Positions 7,703 through 15,385 of a stretch of 64,000 bases of DNA are shown here, piece by piece. A program made the position numbers and the translations under genes. Position 1 is the first letter of the stretch; every line of letters begins with the position of its first letter. This DNA comes from Myxococcales bacterium. Lineage in GTDB: Bacteria > Lernaellota > Lernaellaia > Lernaellales > Lernaellaceae. The notes below the pieces were generated by a model. It was given only the letters and a program-made list of their open reading frames with translations. It did not search any database and was not told the DNA's origin. The DNA lies in contig JAAYVF010000027.1 of assembly GCA_012517325.1 (NCBI GenBank), forward strand, positions 18,653 to 82,652, written 5' to 3'.

Positions 7703-9120
7703 CTAGCCCTGGCTTGCCCGAGGCAAATGGATGGTGAAGCACGCCCCCGCCTGGGGAAGGTTGTCGACGGAAATGGTTCCGCCGTGGTTTTTGACGATCA
7801 AAGCCACGTTGGCGAGTCCGAGGCCGGAGCCGGTCACCTTCGTGGTGAAAAACGGTTCGAACAGTCGCGGCAGGTTTTCGGCGGAAATACCCGGTCCCGT
7901 GTCCTGGATCACGAAGTCGACGCCCCCGTCGCCGGCGGCTGGTTGAATGGTCAGAGCGACCCGGCCGCCGTCATCGCAGGCTTCGACGGCGTTGAGCAAG
8001 AGGTTGAGCAACGATTGTTCCATCCGTTCGCGGTCCATCCGGACCAGCGGCAACCCCGGCGACGAGTGCGTCCTGATTTCCACGTTTTTTTCGCGCGCCG
8101 CCGCCCCCGCCAGTTCGACGGCGGTCGCGGCCAGTTCGACGGGATCGACGTCGTCGACGACCAGCGTGATCGGGCGGGAGTAGGTCAGGAACTCGGTCAA
8201 AAAGCGGTTGAGCTTGCCGATTTCGTGCCGTCGCGCGGTTCCTGCAGTTCCTCGCCGAGCAGAGTGATGAGCAATTTGATGGAGTTCAGGGGATTGCGGA
8301 TTTCGTGCGCCACGCTGGCCGACATTTCCTTCAACTTGGCGTCGCGCGCCTGGACCAGACGGGCCATTTCGTTGAGCGAGTTCGCCAACACCTCCAATTC
8401 GAGAATCGAGGGAATCGGCACGCGAGCCTGGTAATCGCCGTTGCCGATCTGCTCCGCCGTTCGCGCCATGTGACGGATCGGCCTGGTCAACGTGCGGGCC
8501 AGCAGTAGGGCCACCAGAAAAGCGATGATCGCGCCGCCGGCGGCGGTCCAGTACAAACGCGATTGCATGCGATTGATCAACTCGATTTCCGTGGCGCCGG
8601 CGTTCACCCCGACGATGGCGAACAAGCGTCCCTGATCGTCCATGACCGGCGCGTAGGCCGAGATGAAAAGCTGGTCGTTGGCGGCGGGGTAACTGCCGGT
8701 GCTGGCCGGCCGCCCTTGTTGAAGGCTGGTCAGGAAATCCTTCTTGAAATGACCGAGCGCCGAGGGGGAACCGATGAGCCGGTCGAGGCGCGGATCCACC
8801 AGCAGGGAGCCGTCCGGTTGAAAGATGAAAACGTCTTCGACGCCGGTCGCTTCGCGGATTTCGGAAAGTTTTTCTTTGAGGCGCAGCACCATGCGCGTTT
8901 GATCGTCCCCGGTTTTGATCAGCGCCAGCCGCTCGTAGGGCGCGTTGCGGGCGGCGATTTTGGCGATGTCCTTGAGTTTTCTGCCGATTTCGTTTTCCAG
9001 GTGCGTCCGGGCCGTGGAGATGAAAGGCACGCCGAAAATCAGGATGACCGCAAGGATGAGCAAAAGGTAGAAAAATACCTGGGTCGCGAAGATGGTGCGG
9101 TTGCTTTTCAGCTTTTTCAT
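7703..9120 (-). CDS. Membrane sensor histidine kinase, interrupted by a frameshift
   Basis: Two overlapping frames together encode one complete kinase. The first (9120 to about 8233) gives a transmembrane helix at residues 11-33, an extracytoplasmic sensor domain (VEDVFIFQPDGSLLVDP), a second helix at 190-209, HAMP, and the H-box SVAHEIRNPLNS with H272. After the run ELQEPR the frame is lost; the next frame continues RHEIGKLNRFL and carries the rest of HisKA plus the ATPase domain with N box LLNLLLNAVEA, DTGPGIS, FEPFFTTK and GSGLGLAN. Inserting one C after 8230 would restore DRHEIGK and a full protein of about 470 residues. Sequencing error, recent mutation or programmed shifting are all possible. 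An alternative ATG lies at 9144. Confidence 0.85.
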
Positions 9121-9406
9121 TCCGTCGATTCCATACGATTCCATCCGGATTTCCAGAGAGAGACAAAGCAAAGATTATACCAAGCAATCCGCGTGTCGAG
9201 CGGCGGTCGGCGACGGGGGGTGAATGACGAAATTAATCTTTATTAACGGGTGGTTTGGTGATTTTTCAGTCCGGTCATTGATCCTGTCTAAGTTTCAGCA
9301 GTGCTAATTTTTCAGCGCTTTGTATCCAGGCGAATTCACGGAAATCGAATGCCTTGGCCATTCCGTAACGAATTGTATTTCGCGGGCTTACGTCGCGTTT
9401 GCCTCC

Positions 9407-9422
9407 TGGCATGGTTTTTGCC
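9407..9422 (+). promoter_or_regulatory. Sigma-54 (-24/-12) promoter
   Basis: The sequence TGGCATGGTTTTTGCC matches the sigma-54 consensus TGGCAYG-N4-TTGC, with GG at 9408-9409 and GC at 9420-9421 in correct spacing. Predicted transcription would start near 9433, giving a leader of about 44 bases to the ATG at 9477. The interrupted inverted repeat GAATG-N7-CATTC at 9347-9363 is a possible upstream activator site. The NtrC-type regulator gene on the opposite strand makes local control likely, but that is inference. Confidence 0.7.
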
Positions 9423-9476
9423 GTATTGCCGTGTTGGACGCGGGCAAATTTTTTCAGGGGAAGAAGGGAACTTAGA

Positions 9477-10502
9477 ATGGCCTTTCCGGAACTGTACTTA
9501 TCCAAGCCGGCGATCGTTCTCCCCGCGAAAAAAATCGATAACGACGAGCTGCTGGACCTGATCCGCATCAACTACCGCGGCGCGAAAGGCGATTACCCAG
9601 TGCTCGAAAAGATCGTCGAAAAAATCTTCGAACAATGCGGTTCCGAAACCCGCTACATCGAAACCGATCCGACGGTGCGCGTGGCCGAGTATGCCATCAA
9701 AGCCGCGCAAGCCTGCCTCGCGGCCAATGGCCTTAACGCCGGCAACCTGGATTTGCTGATCAACGGCAGTATCGCCCGCGAGTACTTCGAACCCTCCACC
9801 GCCATGGAGATCGCCGCCGGCCTGGGCATCGAGGAGATTCATGCCTTCGATGTCACCAGCGCCTGCGCCGGCTCGCTGGAAGCCGTGCACATCGCCGGCG
9901 CCTATTTCAATCTGCACGATCATTTTCAGAACGCCCTGGTCTGCTCCGCCGAATTGACGCGGAATTTTCTGAGCTACGCCATCCAATCCGTGCCGGAACT
10001 GGTCGAGAAGGCCGCCGGCCTGACGATCGGCAACGCCGCCGCGGCCTGGGCGATCAGCCGCCGGCCTTTCCCGGGCGGTTGTCTGCGTATCCGCGCGGCA
10101 CGGAATTACAGCCTGCCGCGGCATTGGCATCTCTGCACGACGCCGATCGACGGCACTTTCACCTCGATGGCCGGCGAACTGTTCAAGCTCAGCGTCCACG
10201 TTGCCCCCGAACTGCGCCGCGTTTTGGCCGGCATCGGCTGGTCGGCCGCGGACGTCGATCATTTCGTCTTCCACCAACCGAGCGAAAAAATGGTCCAGGC
10301 CGTGATGTACGACCTCGAAGCCGCGCCGGAAAAGGCGGTCTACAGCCATCATCTTTACGGCAACACCTCCAGCACCACGGTAGCGTTGGCCTTGCATCAA
10401 TTGCTCAAAGAGCGGGATATTTTGAACGGTCAAAAACTTTTGCTTTCGACCGCCGCTTCCGGTTTCACCATGGTGACCATCGCGGGCGAATGGGTGGAGT
10501 GA
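9477..10502 (+). CDS. 3-oxoacyl-ACP synthase III-like condensing enzyme
   Basis: The 341-residue protein has the thiolase fold of KAS III (FabH-like) enzymes, which make a Claisen condensation between an acyl-CoA starter and an extender. The catalytic triad is intact: C130 in DVTSACAGSLE, H266 in FHQPSEKM and N296 in YGNTSSTTV. I chose ATG 9477 because GGGGAAGAAGGGA lies just upstream; the open frame beyond it would extend into the promoter. It forms an operon with the sulfotransferase gene 5 bases downstream and lies behind a sigma-54 promoter. The sequence around the active site differs from housekeeping FabH, so a specialised lipid or polyketide head-to-head or starter condensation is more likely; the substrate is unknown. 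Confidence 0.85.
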   Translation: MAFPELYLSKPAIVLPAKKIDNDELLDLIRINYRGAKGDYPVLEKIVEKIFEQCGSETRYIETDPTVRVAEYAIKAAQACLAANGLNAGNLDLLINGSIAREYFEPSTAMEIAAGLGIEEIHAFDVTSACAGSLEAVHIAGAYFNLHDHFQNALVCSAELTRNFLSYAIQSVPELVEKAAGLTIGNAAAAWAISRRPFPGGCLRIRAARNYSLPRHWHLCTTPIDGTFTSMAGELFKLSVHVAPELRRVLAGIGWSAADVDHFVFHQPSEKMVQAVMYDLEAAPEKAVYSHHLYGNTSSTTVALALHQLLKERDILNGQKLLLSTAASGFTMVTIAGEWVE

Positions 10503-10506
10503 TGAA

Positions 10507-11625
10507 ATGATGAAATACATCAATTTATACCGCTTGATCCTGCGAACCTTCGGCTTTCACCTGCGGCCGGTGGGAACCTTTTGCCTGTTGCAGATCCATC
10601 GCCTGATCAACGGCGCGACCCGCGCCTTGGATCACCTGTTTTTCCCCGAATTCCGCCGGCAACCGCTCGACCGGCCGATTTTCATTCTGGGCAATCCGCG
10701 CGGCGGCACGACCTTCGTCCATCGTTTTCTGCTCAACACCGATCGCCTGTGCGCCTTCGAATTGTGGGAAATGCTGTTTCCGGCCATCACCGCGCGCAAA
10801 ATCTTCGGGCGGTTCATTCACCGGTTCGCGCCGCTGTCGCCGGCCCGCTATCACAGTTCCGACGCCCACGAAACCGGCTTGCGCGACGTCGAAACCGACG
10901 ACGCCATGGCTTTCTTCCACTTCGTGGACGGCGGTTTTCTCTGGTCGTATTTCCTGGCCTGGGAAGATACCTGGGGCAGCCGGTTGAGTCGGGACTATTT
11001 CGAGCTGGACGACGAGCCGGAAGAACGGAAACAGCGGCTGTTCCGCTACCTGGAAGGTTGTTGGCGGCGCAACCTCATGGCCAAGAGCAAGAGCCGGATC
11101 ATCGTGAAGAGCAGCATTTTCACCCTGCGGGTCAAGACCCTGCTGAAACGTTACCCGGATTGCAAGATCATCTACTGCGTGCGCGACCCGCTGGAGACAA
11201 TCCCGTCCGGCATGTCGTTGCTGACCGGCGTGCTGGAGCAATCCTACGACATGTTCCATTCCACCTCGCCCGACGTGCGCCAGCGGTATCTGGAAAACCT
11301 CTACCAGGGCTCCTGTGCCATGTACCGGACCTTCCATGATCTGCTGCAAAGCGGCGTCATTCCCGAAAGGAATCTGAAAATCGTCCCCTATCCGCGGCTC
11401 ATGAACGACCTCGAGCGAACCATGGCCGAGTTGGTGGATTTTCTGGAGATCGAACCGAGCGCGCGGTTCACCGAAAAACTGCTCGAGCAGGCCGAGAAAC
11501 AACGCCATCACAAAAGCAGGCACGAATACTCCCTCGCCAAATTCGGCTTGGACGAGGCGCGCCTTCGCCGGGATCTGGCGTTCGTCTACCAAACCTACGG
11601 CCTGGCGGGAGGATCCGAATCATGA
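10507..11625 (+). CDS. PAPS-dependent sulfotransferase family protein
   Basis: This 372-residue protein carries the P-loop-like 5-prime-phosphosulfate-binding motif FILGNPRGGTTFVHRF at about residues 58-73 and the 3-prime-phosphate-binding segment KIIYCVRDPLETIPSG near 219-234, both diagnostic of sulfotransferases that move sulfate from PAPS to a hydroxyl or amine. It has no signal peptide; the N terminus (LYRLILRTFGFHLRPVG) may associate with membrane. Two ATGs (10507 and 10510) are in frame. It is co-transcribed with the KAS III-like enzyme, so the likely acceptor is a lipid or long-chain alcohol made by that enzyme. The next gene overlaps its end by 4 bases. Confidence 0.85.
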   Translation: MMKYINLYRLILRTFGFHLRPVGTFCLLQIHRLINGATRALDHLFFPEFRRQPLDRPIFILGNPRGGTTFVHRFLLNTDRLCAFELWEMLFPAITARKIFGRFIHRFAPLSPARYHSSDAHETGLRDVETDDAMAFFHFVDGGFLWSYFLAWEDTWGSRLSRDYFELDDEPEERKQRLFRYLEGCWRRNLMAKSKSRIIVKSSIFTLRVKTLLKRYPDCKIIYCVRDPLETIPSGMSLLTGVLEQSYDMFHSTSPDVRQRYLENLYQGSCAMYRTFHDLLQSGVIPERNLKIVPYPRLMNDLERTMAELVDFLEIEPSARFTEKLLEQAEKQRHHKSRHEYSLAKFGLDEARLRRDLAFVYQTYGLAGGSES

Positions 11626-12479
11626 AAACAAAAGTCGGGCTCCTGAGTGTTTTGGTTTTCTTTCTGGCTTTCCTGATGCCCTCGTTCGGTTGCTCCGGCG
11701 ACGACGACGACGAAAATGATTCGGCAACGGACGACGACAGCGACAACACCGGCGACGACGACGATAACGACGATAACGACAACAACGACAACAACGACAA
11801 TGACGACAACGATGACAATGACGATTCGACCTTCGATCCGAGTGTCATCCTCGGCCGGACCTATTCCCTGGATATCCCACTGTCCGCTTGGACGGTGCCG
11901 GCCGGCGTCGGCGACATCATCGGGTATTACGTCCCGATCCTGTTGTTCGAGCCGCGCAGCGCCGACGACGGCGTGCTCGATCTCCTGGCGACCGTGGGCG
12001 CCGAGGAAAAAACCGTCGTGCAGGACGAGTGCAACCTCACGACGGACTTTGCCGACAGCGTCTTGAACGACGACGGTTCCTTTTCGTTCGGCCCGCAAGA
12101 CTTTGCGTTGCGCATCGAGGGCGTGAGCGCCGGTCTGCACCAGGCCTACGGTTCGGGCACTTTTCTCGCGGACGGTTCCGGCTTCGATAACGGAGTACTC
12201 GGCGGGCTGTTGGACGCGCGGGAATTGCTGGATTTCCTGCTCTACGGGCTCGACGAAATCTGCCTGGTGACGGCGATCTTCGGCGCGCCGTGCGTAGCCT
12301 GTCCGGCGGACGGCGAAGTATATTGCGTGGAAATCAAGGCCGAAGGTTTTTCGGCGGCGACGGTTTCCGGCTTGTCCTTGACCGAAATCGGGTCGGACGA
12401 TCTCGGTCCGGAATGCGACGATGACGACGACACCGCCGCCGCCGACTCGGTATCGGCAAACGAAAGCACCTTGTTTTAG
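11622..12479 (+). CDS. Asp/Asn-tract lipoprotein, passenger domain unknown
   Basis: The 285-residue product starts with a lipoprotein signal peptide whose lipobox ends SFGC (C24), then about 45 residues almost purely Asp and Asn, then a passenger of about 210 residues. I do not recognise the passenger. It has several Cys residues (EICLVTAIFGAPCVACPADGEVYC) that could form disulfides and mostly strand-like segments such as TYSLDIPLSAWTVPAG. A second short Asp run lies near the C terminus. The ATG overlaps the sulfotransferase stop (ATGA), so this lipoprotein is translationally coupled to the sigma-54 operon. A repeat element begins at its stop codon. Confidence 0.8.
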   Translation: MKTKVGLLSVLVFFLAFLMPSFGCSGDDDDENDSATDDDSDNTGDDDDNDDNDNNDNNDNDDNDDNDDSTFDPSVILGRTYSLDIPLSAWTVPAGVGDIIGYYVPILLFEPRSADDGVLDLLATVGAEEKTVVQDECNLTTDFADSVLNDDGSFSFGPQDFALRIEGVSAGLHQAYGSGTFLADGSGFDNGVLGGLLDARELLDFLLYGLDEICLVTAIFGAPCVACPADGEVYCVEIKAEGFSAATVSGLSLTEIGSDDLGPECDDDDDTAAADSVSANESTLF

Positions 12480-12632
12480 CAGGGTGTGGAAAAACACCCG
12501 GCGTGCGATCCAGGGATGGATCGCCATTTTCGGTAACTTCCGAAGTTGCCGAAAATGAAGCGAAATAAAAACCACGCTTTTTATTGAGCGTAGTTGAAAA
12601 AGGCCAGGACGACCTTTTTCAACAGCCTGTTA
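12478..12632 (+). repeat. MITE-like element made of stacked hairpins
   Basis: The interval has imperfect terminal inverted repeats: 12478-12494 matches the reverse complement of 12615-12631 at 14 of 17 positions. Inside are consecutive palindromes: GGGTGT...ACACCC (12482-12499), GCGATCCA...TGGATCGC, a 15-base arm pair around 12535-12557 (CATTTTCGGTAACTT with one mismatch), ACGCT...AGCGT, and a perfect 11-base pair GTTGAAAAAGG...CCTTTTTCAAC (12593-12623). It contains no gene and fills the space between two lipoprotein genes exactly. A non-autonomous mobile element or REP-type sequence fits best. Confidence 0.6.
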
Positions 12633-12658
12633 GAGAGGAAAAAAAGGAGTTCACGACC

Positions 12659-14206
12659 ATGGAAAGACATTCTCTTTTGTGGCTGCTGCTCCTGATTTTA
12701 CTGACCGGGTTTTTCTTCCCCGCCTGCGGCAACGATGATGACGATGACAACGATTCCGGCGGCGACGACGACAACGGCACGGATGACGATGACGACAACA
12801 ACGACGACAACAACGATGATGATAATAACGACGACGACGACAACGATGACGACAATGACGATTCGGCCGCCGGCGGCGATTTCACGGCGACGGTGACCGC
12901 AAACCCGATTTGCGGCATCTCCTGCATCGTCACCTGGACCACCTCCGAAGCGGCTTCCTCCTGGGTGGAATTCGGCCCGGCGGACGGCGATTACGCGCTG
13001 CTCATTGGCACGGATGATTTGACGACCGATCACCGCGTCGTGGTGGTGGGCATGCACGCCTCCACCGATTACAAACTGCTGGCGGTTTCGGAAACCGCGT
13101 CGAAAACGAGGCTGGAATCGCAAGAGTTGTCATTCTCGGCCGCCTCGCTGCCTTATGTCTGGCTGGCCGGCGATCTGGATGTGTACGAGGAAGGCCGGAC
13201 GAACGACGGCTGGACGCTCACGAATCTCTCGGTCCAGACCATGGAAGGCCAGTTGGCCGTCGCCATGTACGATATGGAGGGCGAGCCGGTCTGGTATTAC
13301 GTGCCGGCGAACTTCGGCGCCCGCATCGACCTGGTGGCGAGCTGGGTGGACGACCAATACGTGCTGGTCGGCCCGTCGGTGCAGTCCGGCAAGCGCCCCT
13401 TCGAGATCGACCTGGAAGGCAACAAGGTCTGGGAAGGCCCGGTCGAAACCGGCAGCGGCATGACCGATGACGGCGCCATGCACCACGTGCTGCACAAACT
13501 GACCAACGGCGATTACATTACGACCTACAACGATGTGCGGTCGAACGTCGCCGGCGACGATATCGTCGAATTCGACGCCGACCTCACTACGACCTGGAGT
13601 TGGAGCTTCTGGGATCACCTGACGCCCAAAGCGCAAGCGATCGGCCGGGACTGGACCCACGTCAACACCGTGCTGGTCGATTTCGCTGACGACATTGTGT
13701 ACGTCAATTCGTTCGCGTTGAGCCAGTTTTTCAAGATCGACCGGACCAGCGGCGAGATCCTCTGGACCTTCGGCGAGGGCGGCGACTTCACGGCCGACCC
13801 CGACGCCACCTATCCCTGGTACGGCGGCGGCCACGGGATCGACGCGCTCGGGGACAACCAGTTCCTGTTCTATGACAACGGCCTGGTCGGCCGCAATTTC
13901 TCGCGCGCGATCATCTACCAGTTGGACGAGAACACCATGGAGTCGAGCATCATCTGGGAATACAAAGGCGCCGGCTCGGACGCCTGGTACAACATGTCGC
14001 TGGGCGACGCCGACCGGCTGGACAACGGCAATATCCTGATCGTCGCCGGCAACGGCACGCAAAACCAGTCGGGAAGTCGGTTCATCGAGGTCACACCGGA
14101 CGGCGAAAAGGTGTGGCAGATGTGGCTCTACAGCAACAACCAGACGAAAGTCAGTTCCTATCAGGCGGATCGCATCCCGGCTCTGGCCGAGGCGTTGGAC
14201 CGCTAA
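12659..14206 (+). CDS. Asp/Asn-tract lipoprotein with arylsulfotransferase (ASST) domain
   Basis: I start at ATG 12659, giving MERHSLLWLLLLILLTGFFFPACG with lipobox cysteine C23; a GGAG lies 13 bases upstream. An Asp/Asn tract of about 48 residues follows. Residues about 75-155 look like a fibronectin-like Ig domain (TVTANPICGISCIVTWTTSE), and the remainder is an ASST beta-propeller with DWTHVN (H334) and GGGHGIDALGDNQFLFYDNG (H392), the motifs carrying the catalytic His of PAPS-independent arylsulfate sulfotransferases. It would transfer sulfate between phenolic compounds at the cell surface or in the periplasm. A paralogue is at 61388. Confidence 0.85.
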   Translation: MERHSLLWLLLLILLTGFFFPACGNDDDDDNDSGGDDDNGTDDDDDNNDDNNDDDNNDDDDNDDDNDDSAAGGDFTATVTANPICGISCIVTWTTSEAASSWVEFGPADGDYALLIGTDDLTTDHRVVVVGMHASTDYKLLAVSETASKTRLESQELSFSAASLPYVWLAGDLDVYEEGRTNDGWTLTNLSVQTMEGQLAVAMYDMEGEPVWYYVPANFGARIDLVASWVDDQYVLVGPSVQSGKRPFEIDLEGNKVWEGPVETGSGMTDDGAMHHVLHKLTNGDYITTYNDVRSNVAGDDIVEFDADLTTTWSWSFWDHLTPKAQAIGRDWTHVNTVLVDFADDIVYVNSFALSQFFKIDRTSGEILWTFGEGGDFTADPDATYPWYGGGHGIDALGDNQFLFYDNGLVGRNFSRAIIYQLDENTMESSIIWEYKGAGSDAWYNMSLGDADRLDNGNILIVAGNGTQNQSGSRFIEVTPDGEKVWQMWLYSNNQTKVSSYQADRIPALAEALDR

Positions 14207-14235
14207 GCGTTTTCTCGGTTTATTCCTCCACTTTC

Positions 14236-14261
14236 GGGCCACCCGCTTCGGCGGGTGGCCC
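14236..14261 (+). terminator. Hairpin with UUCG loop downstream of ASST gene
   Basis: An 11-base perfect stem (GGGCCACCCGC / GCGGGTGGCCC) closes on a TTCG tetraloop 30 bases after the stop codon. Only a weak T-rich tail follows, so it is either a modest intrinsic terminator or an mRNA-stabilising hairpin. Confidence 0.55.
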
Positions 14262-14420
14262 ACTCGTTTCAGCCGGTGTGACGATCATCGGTTATCTCGG
14301 CAGGGGAAAAAAGTCTTGTTGGAAAACGCCATGCATATATAATACTTTTAATTTGGAATCCATTTGTATCCATTTGATAATTAATCTTAATAAATAGACA
14401 ATTTGGCGAGAATAAAAACT

Positions 14421-14449
14421 TTGACTTCCGACATCAATGGGAATACCAA
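14421..14449 (+). promoter_or_regulatory. Putative sigma-70-type promoter
   Basis: TTGACT (14421-14426) is 17 bases from TACCAA (14444-14449) within an AT-rich stretch (about 14330-14500) that contrasts with the GC-rich surroundings. It is the best promoter candidate for the lipoprotein gene starting at 14516. Nothing else is evident in the gap 14262-14420. Confidence 0.4.
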
Positions 14450-14515
14450 ATAGAATGCTCGTCGAAATAATGTTCATTTAACGGGTTATAAGTAGAAAAA
14501 AGGGGAGGATTTTTC

Positions 14516-15316
14516 ATGAAAAGCACGGGTTTCTGGTTGCTGTTGGCGTTGACGGTGTTTTCGGCGTTCCTGCTCGTCGCGGCCTGCGGCGACGACGATG
14601 ACGACGACAACGATACCTCTGATGATGACACGGCCGACGACGATGTGGCCGACGATGATGCAGCCGACGATGATGCGGCGGACGACGACGCGGCGGATGA
14701 CGATTCCGGCGACGACGATGATGACGACAACGACGTCGTCGAACTTTTCTCCGAGGATTTTGAAAGCTACACGGCCGGCGATCCGCTGGGGACGCCGTGG
14801 GTGGTGACCCTGACCGGCGAAAGCTATTCGACCATTTTCGAGGCGGTTGATACCAGCTACGGCAACTGCCTGGAAAACGTCGGCAGCATCCTGGCCGGCG
14901 AGAGCGCCAAGGCGGTTCTGGGCTACACCGGCGCGGCGGACGATCTGGCCGTGACATTCGATTACTGGGTCGACACCGATGCCTACGGCCGTTTCTGGCT
15001 CTCGAACGACGGCGGCACCACCGTGGGAGCCGGCGTGGCCACCATCCCCGGCGGGGCGTTGTACGCCAATACCGCGGGCGGCTTCGGCCAGGCTTGCGGT
15101 TCCGTGATTTCCGAGGAATGGAACACGATTTCGATTCTCGTGAACTATGCCGCCGGTACGTATGACGTCGAGATCAACGGCAATATCGAATGCGAGGACG
15201 TGGACGCCGGCCTCGGCGCCGATGTCACCTACAACGCCATCGTCCTGGACGACAGCATCTTGGTTTCCGAAGGCGGCTACTACTACTTCGACAACATTCT
15301 CGGCAAAACCCAATAA
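14516..15316 (+). CDS. Asp-tract lipoprotein with jelly-roll (lectin-like) domain
   Basis: The 266-residue product has a lipoprotein signal peptide with lipobox VAAC (C23). The acidic tract here is built mostly from a five-residue period (TADDD, VADDD, AADDD repeated), unlike the Asp/Asn mix of its neighbours. The passenger starts EDFESYTAGDPLGTPW, a phrase typical of concanavalin-like beta-sandwich domains that bind glycans, and ends GGYYYFDNILGKTQ. It is probably surface-anchored and carbohydrate-binding; no catalytic residues are evident. SD GGGGAGG lies shortly before the ATG. It is followed by a strong terminator. Confidence 0.75.
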   Translation: MKSTGFWLLLALTVFSAFLLVAACGDDDDDDNDTSDDDTADDDVADDDAADDDAADDDAADDDSGDDDDDDNDVVELFSEDFESYTAGDPLGTPWVVTLTGESYSTIFEAVDTSYGNCLENVGSILAGESAKAVLGYTGAADDLAVTFDYWVDTDAYGRFWLSNDGGTTVGAGVATIPGGALYANTAGGFGQACGSVISEEWNTISILVNYAAGTYDVEINGNIECEDVDAGLGADVTYNAIVLDDSILVSEGGYYYFDNILGKTQ

Positions 15317-15337
15317 TTCGGCGATTTTAAAAACAAC

Positions 15338-15371
15338 CGGCCGCAGGGAAGGCCCCGCGGCCGAGTTTTTT
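15338..15371 (+). terminator. Bidirectional intrinsic terminator
   Basis: CGGCCGC (15338-15344) pairs with GCGGCCG (15357-15363), with further GC pairing inside, followed by six Ts on the plus strand and a T-rich tail on the minus strand. It separates the convergent lipoprotein and patatin genes. Confidence 0.8.
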
Positions 15372-15385
15372 AATTCCGCGAGCCG

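Noticed and set aside
8197..9171. Annotating the kinase N-terminal half as a complete separate gene
   Set aside because: It stops within HisKA right after the H-box and the missing ATPase domain continues at once in the next frame.
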